Positions 44,069 through 52,813 of a DNA stretch of 61,327 nucleotides are shown here, in pieces; within the stretch, counting starts at the first letter, position 1, and each line of letters begins with the position of its first letter. This DNA comes from CAZWDL01 sp964632995. GTDB taxonomy: Bacteria > Bacteroidota > Bacteroidia > Chitinophagales > Saprospiraceae. Below the pieces are notes generated by a model. It worked only from the letters and a program-made list of their open reading frames with translations. It was not told where the DNA came from and did no database searches. The DNA lies in assembly GCA_964632995.1 (NCBI GenBank), contig CAZWDL010000033.1, forward strand, positions 1 to 61,327, given 5' to 3'. Both the position numbers and the translations under genes were made by a program.

Positions 44069-44450
44069 GTTAACACCCAAGTTTTCCTTCAGATTAAAGT
44101 ATACTTCCTTACAAAGCGAATGTAAATATAGACTGTTTACAAATTTTTTTAAAAAAACTCCTTGTTTTTCCGGGGTTTAACATATTTACCCGGATTTCCT
44201 GCTTACGCCATTGATGGTTTTGGGAGGAAATGAGTCATTTGACGAATCCTTATTTTTGGGATGGACTATGCCCTTTGGCTAAAGTCTGCATTGCAAGAAC
44301 GTTACGATGCGCTTTTGTATTATACTCTCCCCTTTGGAAATTTGTTAAATAAAGGAGAAAATTTAAAATACGAGTGCTGCTTAGTTCTCCCGGGTCCGAT
44401 ATTTCCAGCGTTCCGGTAACGCTTTTTAATTCTGGCGGCCCGCGGTATTA
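44069..44450. other. intergenic region between PorP/SprF and gldK
   Basis: This gap of 382 bases contains the candidate gldK promoter and otherwise AT-rich sequence. No open frame or hairpin of note was seen. Confidence 0.55.
44112..44143 (-). promoter_or_regulatory. candidate promoter for gldKLMN
   Basis: On the minus strand TTTG (plus 44140-44143) is followed after 20 bases by TCGCTTTG (plus 44112-44119), resembling the Bacteroidota -33/-7 pair with one mismatch in the -7 box. The gldK start is about 44 bases further on. Confidence 0.4.
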
Positions 44451-45425
44451 TTATAAGGAGCGCGGATTGTAGATTACATTCGGTGGCCTTCCTGCTCCGA
44501 TCGGCTTGTTGAGATTGTAGTTGAGCATAATCTCATGTGAACCGTTGCTTACGACATTGAGATCGGATAGCGTGAGGTCATAGGCATAAGCCAGCGTGAT
44601 TTTTTCGCTCAGATTCAAACCGAACAGGATCGCAGCGGCATCGATGCTAGTAGAATTATATCCTCTTAACGATGCACCGCCGAACATATTGTCATTGTAC
44701 TGCAACCTAAAACCGACATCGGTCTGGGTTTGTGTAAAATCGGAGCGAACGAAGAGGGAGGGATGCAGTTTAAAAGCACGGCTGAGTTCCAGGTGTACAT
44801 CAACTACGGCAAAGTAATTGCGGACGAGCTGCAGGGACACCGTGCTGAAATCCGCACTGGATTCGAGCAGGTTTTTTGACGACAGGCCTATTTCCAGCCA
44901 TTCGCTTTTATAAAACAAGCCGGCGTCGAAAGTGGGCAACAAGACGGTTTCTTCCACCGGCGGGAGCAAATCATCGTTGTGTTCGATAATTCCCGGCTCG
45001 CTATAATTCCCATCCGGGGTGCGGAGCTTGCTGCCGTCGAGGGCCCGCTGAACGATACCTCCGGCCAGGCCGATGGAGAGCACGCCGGAGCCCAGCGGCA
45101 ACTGATAATTGTAGGCCAGCGTAGCCGAGGTCAGTCGTTCGGCGCCGAAAACATCATTTTCCACATTGATCCCTATACCGCCCCGGGCAATGTAAAGGGG
45201 CATATGCATATTGAGATTCTGAGAGGTAGGGCTTCCCTCCAGGCCGACCCATTGGGAGCGGAAAGCACCGGTAATGCTCAGGGAATTATCCAGTCCTGCA
45301 TAGGCGGCATTCCAGTGCATTTTATTCATAAAAAACAGGCTGTAGTGACCGGGTTGCTGTCCGGTCAGCGGCAGAGCCAAGAGTATTAGAAGAGCCGCTG
45401 TCAGTAAAGTAGCGCAGTGCCTCAT
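44451..45425 (-). CDS. PorP/SprF-family outer-membrane protein
   Basis: Outer-membrane beta-barrel of the PorP/SprF family, linked to type IX secretion and gliding. The 324-residue protein has a signal peptide (ATLLTAALLILLALPLTGQ) and the N-terminal family run GHYSLFFMNKMHWNAAYAGLDNSLSITGAFRSQWVGLEGSP. Alternating strands follow to the C-terminus. SprF proteins often pair with a large SprB-like adhesin; none is adjacent here. It lies upstream of gldK in the same direction but 382 bases away. Confidence 0.92.
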   Translation of the reverse strand: MRHCATLLTAALLILLALPLTGQQPGHYSLFFMNKMHWNAAYAGLDNSLSITGAFRSQWVGLEGSPTSQNLNMHMPLYIARGGIGINVENDVFGAERLTSATLAYNYQLPLGSGVLSIGLAGGIVQRALDGSKLRTPDGNYSEPGIIEHNDDLLPPVEETVLLPTFDAGLFYKSEWLEIGLSSKNLLESSADFSTVSLQLVRNYFAVVDVHLELSRAFKLHPSLFVRSDFTQTQTDVGFRLQYNDNMFGGASLRGYNSTSIDAAAILFGLNLSEKITLAYAYDLTLSDLNVVSNGSHEIMLNYNLNKPIGAGRPPNVIYNPRSL

Positions 45426-45643
45426 CTTCCGGCAGGATTGTTGTGTTTGTTGATATAAGTGTTATTTGCGGCGAAGCAGTTTTCTCATTCTACTCCTTCC
45501 TCTGGATCATGTCGCAACCGAAAACAGGTGAACGCAATTGTCAGAGATACCTTCTGGGTCACGATTTCTCACCGTTACGCTAATAAATATACGGCATGAC
45601 GGCCACACTTACCAGTGGGCCTCCCGAAAAATACGGGTTATGT

Positions 45644-47692
45644 CTACGGACTTACTATTTTAAGCGCTTCCTCCACCTCGGATACCGGTCGTTGGCAGGC
45701 ATACTGCTGGCAAATATAAATTTGTACAGAGTCGCCGCCCGGCCTTCCGGCAAGTAGCGGATAGCGGTCATCGCTCTCCGTGGCGGCCATCATCACGTGA
45801 TTAGGTATAAAGTGGACTTTCAGGTCGTTTGCGGTTGCTATTGCCCGGGGGCCAATTACGGCAATTTCCCAGCTGGGTGCTGCCAGGGTCAGGCCGGCGC
45901 GCGCCCAGGTAGCAAAGGTGGTTGGGTATTTTTGAACGGCTTCCTTGAGTTGTCCGAGCATAGTGAGGGCTTCCCGGTGCATTTCTCCATCGTCGAACAG
46001 GGTGCTTAGCCGCAGCAGGTTGTGCGCCATCGTGGAATTGCCGGAGGGTACGGCGGAGTCGTAGAGTTCCTTCTTGCGCAGGAGCACATCCGACTGCTCC
46101 GTGCCGGTGTAGTAAAAAAGCCCGCTTTCTTTTTCCATGAAATGCGTTCTTACATACTGGGCAAAACGGTGAGCTTCCTGTAAATAGCGTTCTTCAAAGC
46201 AGCTTTCATAGACGTCGATCAGGGCTGCGATCAAATAGGCATAATCATCAAGAAAAGCATCGTATTGGGCATTTCCACCTTTATAGGTATGATAAAGCGC
46301 CGGCCCTTCCCCTTTCCGGAAGCGTTCGAGTAGCAGGTCCAGATTACGCCGGGCTGTGACCAGGTAGGCCGGCTCGCGCAGTGCCTGGTAGGCATTGGCG
46401 TAAGCGGCGGCCATCAACGCGTTCCAGCCAAGGAGTATCTTGTCATCGAGGCCGGGGCGGACGCGCAGGGAGCGGCGTTCGAGCAACTGTTCGCGGTTGT
46501 GCTTGAGTTGCTCGCGCAGTGCTGCTTCCTCCATCCCTTTTTTTACGGCGAAAGCCGGGATCGACTGCTCGCGCCACAGGATATTTTTCCCTTCCCAGTT
46601 TCCGGCTTCCGTGACGCCGTAAAATTCGCAAAACAGAGGAGCTTCCTCGCCCAGCACCTCTTCAATTTCCGGTTTTTCCCAAACGTAAAATTTACCTTCT
46701 TCCCCTTCGGAATCGGCATCCAGGGCAGAGTAGAAGCCGCCTTCCGGACTGGTCATTTCTCTTTCGATAAAGCGGAGCGTTTCTTCGATGGTTTGGCGAT
46801 ACAGGGGCCGTTGGGTGACCTTGTAGGCGTCGGCGATCAGGCTGACGAGGAGGCCGTTGTCGTAGAGCATTTTTTCAAAATGGGGAATCAGCCAGGCCCG
46901 GTCGGTGGCGTAGCGGGAGAAGCCGCCGCCAAGTTGATCGTAGATGCCGCCGCGGATCATTTTGTCCAGCGAGCGACCTACCTGATGCAGGGCTTCCTGC
47001 TCCTGATAGTGATGGGCGTATTCCAGGAGGTACTCCAGCGGCATCGTATTGGGAAATTTCGGCGCGCCGCCAAAGCCGCCGTGGGTCTGATCGAAGTGCT
47101 GCTTCATATTACCGAATATCCGCTGCTGTTCTTCTTCGCTGAAGCTGGTTTGAGCAGCCATTTCCAGGCTGAAGTCTTCTTCGAGAAAGACCTCATCGGT
47201 GCGCTGAATCCGCTCGGTGAGCTGATCGGCCTGTTTTTCTACCTTCTCCCGCTCTTCCCGGTAGGCGCGGGCCAGGTATTCGAGCAATTGCTGCCAGGAG
47301 GGCCGGCTGTGGGCTGTTTGGGGTGGAAAGTAAGTGCCGGCGTAGAAGGGGCGCCCGTCCGGCATGAGGAAGCAATTCAGGGGCCAGCCCCCCTGACCGG
47401 TAAATACCTGGCAGGCATCCATATAGATCTGGTCCACGTCGGGCCGTTCTTCGCGGTCCACCTTGATATTGATGAAATGCTCGTTCATCAGCGCGGCGAT
47501 TTCTACATCTTCGAAGGATTCGCGCTCCATGACGTGACACCAGTGGCAGGTGGAATAGCCAATACTAACCAGGATAGGTTTGTCTTCTTCGGCAGCCCGT
47601 TCAAAGGCTTCGGGCTTCCAGGCGTACCAATCGACGGGGTTGCCGGCGTGCTGTTGCAGATAGGGGCTGCTCTCGTGCTGAAGTCGGTTCAT
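45644..47692 (-). CDS. DUF255 thioredoxin-domain protein (YyaL/SPATA20-like)
   Basis: A 682-residue protein from the ATG at 47692, beginning MNRLQHESSPYLQQHAGNPVDWYAW, the standard DUF255 start. A thioredoxin-like domain with CxxC in YSTCHWCHVMERESFED (near residue 50) is followed by a six-hairpin glycoside-hydrolase-like toroid (WLIPHFEKMLYDNGLL; VRPGLDDKILLGWNALM). This is the SPATA20/YyaL family, whose exact reaction is unknown; a redox or carbohydrate-related role is proposed. The upstream 39 codons of open frame are not part of the family and overlap the gap to the regulator gene. Confidence 0.93.
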   Translation of the reverse strand: MNRLQHESSPYLQQHAGNPVDWYAWKPEAFERAAEEDKPILVSIGYSTCHWCHVMERESFEDVEIAALMNEHFINIKVDREERPDVDQIYMDACQVFTGQGGWPLNCFLMPDGRPFYAGTYFPPQTAHSRPSWQQLLEYLARAYREEREKVEKQADQLTERIQRTDEVFLEEDFSLEMAAQTSFSEEEQQRIFGNMKQHFDQTHGGFGGAPKFPNTMPLEYLLEYAHHYQEQEALHQVGRSLDKMIRGGIYDQLGGGFSRYATDRAWLIPHFEKMLYDNGLLVSLIADAYKVTQRPLYRQTIEETLRFIEREMTSPEGGFYSALDADSEGEEGKFYVWEKPEIEEVLGEEAPLFCEFYGVTEAGNWEGKNILWREQSIPAFAVKKGMEEAALREQLKHNREQLLERRSLRVRPGLDDKILLGWNALMAAAYANAYQALREPAYLVTARRNLDLLLERFRKGEGPALYHTYKGGNAQYDAFLDDYAYLIAALIDVYESCFEERYLQEAHRFAQYVRTHFMEKESGLFYYTGTEQSDVLLRKKELYDSAVPSGNSTMAHNLLRLSTLFDDGEMHREALTMLGQLKEAVQKYPTTFATWARAGLTLAAPSWEIAVIGPRAIATANDLKVHFIPNHVMMAATESDDRYPLLAGRPGGDSVQIYICQQYACQRPVSEVEEALKIVSP

Positions 47693-47812
47693 GTATTTCT
47701 TTGGTCTAATTTCTTTAATAGAAAGGAATGGGCTGCGATTTTGTTCGGGAAAGCGGAGAAGAACCGCCTGGGACCCCCGCCAGAAAGAGGCAGGAGGGGC
47801 GCTCAGCACCTT

Positions 47813-48535
47813 TCACCCTATTGCGTGATCCGTCAGCCGGCATTTGACCTTCAGAAGCTGGCGGATCTCGTCGAGCTCCAATTCGTAGGGTTGGTAGACG
47901 TTGCTGTTATCGGAGATCAGCCGGAGCCGGGCCACCTGGTCTCCTTCCCGGATTTGTTGAATGCGCTTGGCGACCACGACCTCGGTGACAACGACGTAGA
48001 CGTGATTGTCGCGCATCGGTTCGCCGCGTTCTAGCGCCTGGCAGATGACCAGATCGCCGTCGGTGATGGTCGGAAGCATGGAATCCCCGCTGATTTCAAA
48101 GGCGATCAGGTTGCTGCTTTCCATACCGGGAATGGTAAACTTTTGCAAATTTTCCAGAAACTCCGGATCCTGATGTTCGACGGCGTAACCGGCCAGCGCT
48201 CGTTCCGGCACCAGGGTGATGTTTCGTCGTTTGCCCCGTTCCCGTTCGCTGAGCGGGCGCGTAGGAATACCGGCGGGCAGGTCCGCACCGGGTTGAAACA
48301 TGTCGGGGCTGTTGCCAAAAAGGTAGTTGGCGTTGATCCCGTAGTGGTCAAAAAGGCGGTTGAGCTGGTCTACGGTAATATTGCGCTGCCCCTTAAGAAT
48401 GCTGTTAATGACGTGATTATAAGTACCCAGCTTTTTGGCGATGTCCGACTTCCCCTTAATGATATTGTGCTTCTCCAGCTCTTTGTAGACCTTCCTAAAC
48501 TGCTTATTTACAATGTGGTCTGAGAAATTCCCCAT
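47813..48535 (-). CDS. XRE-type repressor with S24 peptidase domain (LexA/CI-like)
   Basis: A 240-residue regulator. The N-terminal HTH (residues about 10-70, KGKSDIAKKLGTYNHVINSILKGQRNITVDQL) is XRE-like. The C-terminal S24 domain keeps the Ser-Lys dyad: Ser in EISGDSMLPTITDGDLVI near 150 and Lys in VVVAKRIQQIREGD near 193. The cleavage site Ala-Gly may be in RALAGYAVEHQDP. Such proteins are either self-cleaving repressors or non-cleaving signal-peptidase-like regulators. It is divergent from the glucosaminidase gene and a palindrome between them could be its operator. Confidence 0.9.
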   Translation of the reverse strand: MGNFSDHIVNKQFRKVYKELEKHNIIKGKSDIAKKLGTYNHVINSILKGQRNITVDQLNRLFDHYGINANYLFGNSPDMFQPGADLPAGIPTRPLSERERGKRRNITLVPERALAGYAVEHQDPEFLENLQKFTIPGMESSNLIAFEISGDSMLPTITDGDLVICQALERGEPMRDNHVYVVVTEVVVAKRIQQIREGDQVARLRLISDNSNVYQPYELELDEIRQLLKVKCRLTDHAIG

Positions 48536-48553
48536 TTTTAAAATAAAATTGTT

Positions 48554-48566
48554 TGCAAAATTTGCA
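48554..48566. promoter_or_regulatory. TGCAAAATTTGCA palindrome, putative operator
   Basis: A 13-bp dyad with one central base overlaps the TTTG of the glucosaminidase -33 element at 48561 and lies 19 bases from the regulator start. A dimeric HTH regulator bound here could control both divergent genes. This is an inference from position and symmetry. Confidence 0.5.
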
Positions 48567-48593
48567 TTTAAAAAACTTTTTGTTTTATATTTG
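48561..48593 (+). promoter_or_regulatory. promoter for the glucosaminidase gene
   Basis: A -33 TTTG (48561-48564) and -7 TATATTTG (48586-48593) separated by 21 bases match the Bacteroidota sigma-A consensus closely. The ATG at 48677 leaves an 80-base leader. Confidence 0.6.
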
Positions 48594-48676
48594 TCCTATG
48601 CCAGATGGCGATCAAATATTTTTGTTTTATAAGTGATGCATAAAGTTACAAAAAAATAACTTAAAATCAGAGTGGT

Positions 48677-49525
48677 ATGAGGGCTGATCAATCCAAAGAG
48701 TTTAAGATAGGAGAAAAATACGAATGGCGGGAGCAGATGTTTGAGTCTGAAAGAAGAATGCGTCGCGGCAGTGCTGCCAACCCGTCCGTGACATTTTCAC
48801 CCGCCGTTCTGTTGCGCCGGCTCCTACGGGGACTGGGCAGGTTACTGATAGCGCTGCGTTATTCTGTGGGCAAGTTTGCAACTTTCCCCAGGTTCGAAAT
48901 GGGAAGTATGCCCTTCTTTCAACGAATCCCCTGGTGGAAAATCGGGCTTGCCGCGCTGGCGGTTTTCATTGTCATGAAAAAGGATATTCAGTTGTCAATC
49001 GACATGAAAGCCCCCATGGGAGCTGCGCCGCGGGATGACGAAAGTGTGGGTGGCAGTGAGGGACTGGAAGAACTCGGCCTGGCTCAATCAGTCGCCATGC
49101 ATAGTGAGAAGGAGCTAGCCCCCGCTTCTGCCGGCGAGCTGGACAATGAGCAGGTGCGGGCCTACGTTGAACGTTTCGGCCCCATAGCCGTGGCGGAAAT
49201 GAAAAAATTTGGCATCCCGGCAAGTATCAAAATGGCACAGGCGCTGGTGGAAAGCCACGCCGGCCTGCACCCGGATACCCGGAAAATGAATAATCATTTC
49301 GGCCGGCCCTTCGCAGGGCATCGTTTTGAGAATGCCTGGGACAGCTGGCGGGAACACAGCCTGATGCTTTACCATGAATATCCAAAGCTGTTTGATCTCG
49401 ATCAGGATTACAAAACCTGGGCCAAAGCCCTCGACCGGCTGCCCTATTCCGAGGACCGTCGCTATGATCGCAAACTAATTCAAGTAGTGGAAAAATACCA
49501 GCTATACCTGCTGGATGAAGCATAA
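48677..49525 (+). CDS. membrane-anchored glucosaminidase-domain protein (FlgJ-type)
   Basis: A 282-residue cell-wall hydrolase candidate. One internal TM anchor (WWKIGLAALAVFIVMKKD, about residues 84-103) puts the C-terminal half outside the cytoplasm. The glucosaminidase domain (about 155-280) shows FGPIAVAEMKKFGIPASIKMAQALVESHAG with the catalytic glutamate in LVES, then NNHFGRPFAGHRFENAWDSWREHSLML and the YDRKLIQVVEKYQLY end. It would cleave peptidoglycan between GlcNAc and MurNAc. Its divergent neighbour is an S24 regulator. Confidence 0.9.
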   Translation: MRADQSKEFKIGEKYEWREQMFESERRMRRGSAANPSVTFSPAVLLRRLLRGLGRLLIALRYSVGKFATFPRFEMGSMPFFQRIPWWKIGLAALAVFIVMKKDIQLSIDMKAPMGAAPRDDESVGGSEGLEELGLAQSVAMHSEKELAPASAGELDNEQVRAYVERFGPIAVAEMKKFGIPASIKMAQALVESHAGLHPDTRKMNNHFGRPFAGHRFENAWDSWREHSLMLYHEYPKLFDLDQDYKTWAKALDRLPYSEDRRYDRKLIQVVEKYQLYLLDEA

Positions 49526-49973
49526 AACTCACCTTTCTTAAGTGGTTTTCTCATGTGTGTTCCGGAGATCGTCTTTTCTCAGAAGACGGTCTTTCTCTTT
49601 TTCTGCCCTGCCATCTATCAAAACCCGGGATAAAATTCCTCATGGGCGCTCTTTGGACTATCCGGGTTAGCTGACTCAAACCTGGTTCCATAGATACAAA
49701 CCGATGCGGTGGTCAACCCCGGCAACAGCGGCGGCGCCCTGGTAAATAGCAAGGGCGAACTTATTGGTATCAATACGGCTCGAGCTCTATCGAAGAGGCA
49801 GGCTGTTGCGTCTTGATGAGATCGAACTACAGGGGTAGTCAAGAAAGAATTATTCCAGGCGCTGACCGGAGAAGGATAAGTCCGGCAACCGGTCAGAATG
49901 AAATCGCGACCGCTTTCTTCCGGTTACCTAAACACTTTCCCGCCCCGCGGAGGGAGGACCGGCAGAAACTCAG
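49526..49973. other. intergenic region holding an HtrA relic
   Basis: This gap of 448 bases between the glucosaminidase and manA has no intact gene. It contains the HtrA/DegP fragment (49694-49816) and a short downstream open stretch ending VVKKELFQALTGEG at about 49879, which may belong to the same lost gene. Confidence 0.6.
49694..49816 (+). pseudogene. fragment of an HtrA/DegP-type serine protease
   Basis: Directly after an in-frame TAG, 40 codons read IQTDAVVNPGNSGGALVNSK and continue GELIGINTARAL, closely matching the catalytic segment of HtrA proteases (IQTDAAINPGNSGGALVN, nucleophile Ser in GNSGG). Nothing of the His or Asp catalytic parts or the PDZ domains is present. There is no start codon, so this is a remnant. 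Confidence 0.82.
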
Positions 49974-51227
49974 CTAAGGCACACTAGCCCCATACAAAAC
50001 GGCCTTATTGGAGCTGCTTATCTGGTAGGCAGTGTTTGCTGCTACAAAAAAACTGTCGCCCTTTTGAAAGGAGGGGCCTCCCTCTATTTCCACCTCGCCC
50101 TGAAGTACGATATACAGATGTGGAGAGGCCTGCGCGGCTTGTTCGTGCGCCATGCCCGGCGCAACGGCGATGCGGTTGAGTTGAAAATCGGGAGCGGGGG
50201 TAGGGTAGAGGCGCTCCGTTGCCGAGCGCTGTTGCCCGGCGATAATTTCCGGTTGTACCGGTTCGAGGAGCAGGTGGCTCATCAGGGTGTGAACATCGAT
50301 ATGCTTCGGGGTGAGTCCTCCCCGGAATACATTATCGGAATTGGCCATCAGCTCTACATTGACACCCTCCAGATAAGCGTGAGGAACACCAGCTTCCTGA
50401 AAGATGCCTTCACCCGCCTTCAGATGGACGAGGTTGAATAAATAGATAGAAAAAATCCCCCGGTCGTAATTCCCTTCCGGGCTGGTATAGTCTTCAAAAG
50501 CCTTCCGGGCCCAGTATTCGGGCTGGTCTTTGGAAAAACGCGCCTTTTGCAAACGTTCCTGCATGGGCGCCAAAAGCTGATTGACCCGGCGCTGGTCCAT
50601 CTCCACGATTTCGCGGTATAAAGCGGCGATGTTCCCCCCGGCAAAAGCAGGTTGCAGTTCGCTGAATTCGGGAATTTCCACCAATAATTGATGGATTGCT
50701 TTTACCGGCCGGAAGCCGTGTAACAGCCAGAAGTCGGTAAGGGCAACCATGATCTCCGGCTTGTGATTGTCATCCCGGAAAACCCGGTGCGGAGCATCGA
50801 TGGGAATTCCGCGGGCGTTTTCAGCGGCGAACCCCCGTTCTGCCTGTTCTTTATTGGGATGTGCCTGAATAGAAAGCATCTTGCGCACATCGAGGATTTT
50901 AAACAGAAAGGGAAGCTGGTTTTCAAAAGCATCCGCCACCCGCCGGCCCAGATAGATTTGCGGATGCCTGGCAATTAGTTCGTCAAGGGGGCGCTCCTGG
51001 CCATTGCTCACGACGCGGGAGGTTCCGCGCGGATGGGTTCCCATCCAGAGTTCGGCGTATGGTTCGGAAACGTCTTCATTGAGCTGTAGCAAATCCGGAA
51101 TAAAGTGGAAACCGCCCCAGGCGTAATGTTGTACAACTCCGCGAAGCGGTAAAATAGGCTGGTTTATTTCGCTTTTCACCTCTGGTTGTTTTTGGAAGTA
51201 AGTTCTGCAAAATTGGAGAACGGACAA
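49974..51227 (-). CDS. manA: mannose-6-phosphate isomerase, class I
   Basis: Zn-dependent isomerase interconverting mannose 6-phosphate and fructose 6-phosphate, feeding GDP-mannose or mannose catabolism. The 417-residue protein shows VQHYAWGGFHFIPDLL, the zinc-binding IQAHPNKEQAE, EIMVALTDFWLLHGFRP, and GVPHAYLEGVNVELMANSDNVFRGGLTPKHID, the active-site cluster of class I enzymes. The start at 51227 gives 16 extra residues; a GTG at about 51179 (VKSEIN) may be the true start. It could supply mannosyl precursors to the 28-32 kb glycosyltransferases. Confidence 0.94.
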   Translation of the reverse strand: MSVLQFCRTYFQKQPEVKSEINQPILPLRGVVQHYAWGGFHFIPDLLQLNEDVSEPYAELWMGTHPRGTSRVVSNGQERPLDELIARHPQIYLGRRVADAFENQLPFLFKILDVRKMLSIQAHPNKEQAERGFAAENARGIPIDAPHRVFRDDNHKPEIMVALTDFWLLHGFRPVKAIHQLLVEIPEFSELQPAFAGGNIAALYREIVEMDQRRVNQLLAPMQERLQKARFSKDQPEYWARKAFEDYTSPEGNYDRGIFSIYLFNLVHLKAGEGIFQEAGVPHAYLEGVNVELMANSDNVFRGGLTPKHIDVHTLMSHLLLEPVQPEIIAGQQRSATERLYPTPAPDFQLNRIAVAPGMAHEQAAQASPHLYIVLQGEVEIEGGPSFQKGDSFFVAANTAYQISSSNKAVLYGASVP

Positions 51228-51303
51228 AATAGGAAGAGATAATAAATCAGTTCCTGTACCAACGCAGCGAGGCTTTCAAAAATCTCTATCCCAAACAGGC
51301 GGA

Positions 51304-51338
51304 GCATAAAAAAAGGGCGCCATTTTGAATAGCGCCCT
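51304..51338 (-). terminator. intrinsic terminator on the minus strand without an associated gene
   Basis: AGGGCGC (51314-51320) pairs with GCGCCCT (51332-51338) across an 11-base loop. On the minus strand a run of seven T follows. The only minus-strand gene nearby, manA, begins downstream of it, so either an attenuated manA leader or a small RNA may end here. Confidence 0.6.
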
Positions 51339-51524
51339 CTCTGGATAAAGATCTAAACTTATTTTCTCATAGTAAGTTTCTCATATTTTATTTTTTGACG
51401 TTCATTTTCGTGATAGTCACATTTAAAGGTGCATTTTTTTACATTTTGTATGAATAGTCGTCGATAGCCTTCTTTGAATAATCCGGGTTACTTTCTGTTT
51501 CGTACAGCTCTCCCCGAAAAATTT

Positions 51525-51532
51525 TAATTTTG
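51525..51532 (+). promoter_or_regulatory. putative -7 box for ruvX
   Basis: TAATTTTG (TAnnTTTG) ends 5 bases before the GTG at 51537 and 17 before the ATG at 51549. A transcript would have almost no leader, favouring either a leaderless GTG or the ATG. Confidence 0.5.
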
Positions 51533-51536
51533 CAAG

Positions 51537-51965
51537 GTGGCAAGAATAATGGCTATAGATTACGGTACTAAACGCACTGGTATCGCGGTTACGGATCCTT
51601 TGCAGATCATTCCCGGCGGATTGGATACGCTGCCTACGGCAGAGTTGTTTGAATTCCTCGAACGCTATTTGTCGGAAGAGGAAGTGGAGACGATCGTTGT
51701 GGGAGAACCACTCTATCCCGACGGCAAGCCTGCCCAGATCCATCATCTGGTCGTCGGTTTCGTTAGGAAACTAAAAAAACTTTTTCCGGGTATAGAGGTT
51801 GTTATGCAGGATGAGCGATATACTTCGGAAGACGCCAAACGCATTATCCGTCAAAGCGGAGCCAAAAAGAAAAAGCGCCGGGAAAAAGCATTAGTTGATC
51901 AGGTGAGCGCAACGCTTATTTTGCGGGATTATCTGGAATCGAGAGGAGACTGGACAGCGTCCTGA
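51537..51965 (+). CDS. ruvX: putative Holliday junction resolvase RuvX/YqgF
   Basis: RNase H-fold nuclease implicated in pre-16S rRNA 5' end processing and proposed to resolve Holliday junctions. The 142-residue protein has the first catalytic Asp in MAIDYGTKRTGIAVTDP, then VGEPLYPDGKP, the QDERYTSEDAKR motif and the last acid in KALVDQVSATLILRDYLE. Its length is typical. The start is GTG at 51537; an ATG four codons later begins MAIDYG and fits just as well. Confidence 0.94.
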   Translation: MARIMAIDYGTKRTGIAVTDPLQIIPGGLDTLPTAELFEFLERYLSEEEVETIVVGEPLYPDGKPAQIHHLVVGFVRKLKKLFPGIEVVMQDERYTSEDAKRIIRQSGAKKKKRREKALVDQVSATLILRDYLESRGDWTAS

Positions 51966-52127
51966 ATACGTAGGGAACTATCCGGCATACCCCTCGTGTT
52001 TCCGGAGTAATTATTCAACACCGCCGGCTGCGCGGCGATAGCTGTGGCTTTTTTGAAAAATTTACCAGGCGTAGCCAGGTGGGGAACAGGAATTTCCGGA
52101 AAAGAAAAAAAATATAACGTCAGTAAT

Positions 52128-52685
52128 ATGATCTTACCGATATATGCTTATGGGCAAACGGTACTGAAAAAAGAGGCAGAACCTATCGATCCGGATTTCC
52201 CGGAGCTGGAGGAACTGATAGATAACATGTGGGAAACCATGTATCAGGCGCAAGGCGTAGGCCTGGCTGCTCCTCAGATAGGCCGTTCTATCCGTCTGTT
52301 TGTAGTGGATACTATCCAGCTCATGGAAGAAGGAAAAGAAGAGGAAGGTATCAAGCAGGTGTTTATCAATGCCGAAAAAATAGAAGAAGCAGGTGAGCCC
52401 TGGAGTTACGAGGAAGGCTGTCTGAGCATTCCCGAGGTTCGGGGGGATGTAGACCGGCCGCCGCAATTGCGTCTGCGCTATCAGGATGAAAACTTCGACA
52501 CCCACGAACGGGTGTTTACCGGCATGAATGCACGGGTCATACAGCACGAATACGACCATATCGACGGCATCCTGTTTGTTGAACACCTCAAACCGATCAA
52601 ACGGCGCCTTGTCAAGCGAAGACTGGATAATATCCGAAAGGGAAAAGTAAAGGTGGAGTACAGGATGAAATTTCCCCGCCGGTAG
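52128..52685 (+). CDS. def: peptide deformylase
   Basis: Fe2+-dependent enzyme that removes the formyl group from new proteins. From the ATG at 52128 it has 185 residues and begins MILPIYAYGQTVLKKEAEPID. Motif 1 QGVGLAAPQIG, motif 2 EEGCLSIPEV (metal Cys) and motif 3 IQHEYDHIDGILF (HExxH) are complete. It has a short insertion (QLMEEGKEEEGI) common in Bacteroidota. The upstream 28 codons of open frame were not included. It follows ruvX by 162 bases. Confidence 0.96.
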   Translation: MILPIYAYGQTVLKKEAEPIDPDFPELEELIDNMWETMYQAQGVGLAAPQIGRSIRLFVVDTIQLMEEGKEEEGIKQVFINAEKIEEAGEPWSYEEGCLSIPEVRGDVDRPPQLRLRYQDENFDTHERVFTGMNARVIQHEYDHIDGILFVEHLKPIKRRLVKRRLDNIRKGKVKVEYRMKFPRR

Positions 52686-52686
52686 A

Positions 52687-52705
52687 CTAGTGCCGGAGGC
52701 ACTAG
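52687..52705 (+). terminator. hairpin after def
   Basis: CTAGTGCC and GGCACTAG form a perfect 8-bp stem around GGA, 1 base after the def stop. There is no T-tract, so it may be a weak or factor-aided terminator. Confidence 0.4.
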
Positions 52706-52813
52706 GAGCCTCGCAGGCCGTGGCTGCAGTTCCGAAGCCGGGAGCTCAGCCCGGATTATTCATGGATTGTAACTATTCAGTCTCACCGCTGCACGGCGAT
52801 ATTTTTTTGTTGT

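Larger units (their letters stand above)
51228..51536. other. intergenic region between manA and ruvX
   Basis: This gap of 309 bases has a minus-strand terminator-like hairpin (51304-51338) without an upstream minus-strand gene, and the ruvX promoter box. No protein-coding frame beyond short Met-Arg-Asn-Leu-Leu runs was found. Confidence 0.55.

Noticed and set aside
46499..48034. 511-codon plus-strand ORF
   Set aside because: It is antisense to the DUF255 protein and the S24 regulator; the long frame is a by-product of codon bias in those genes.
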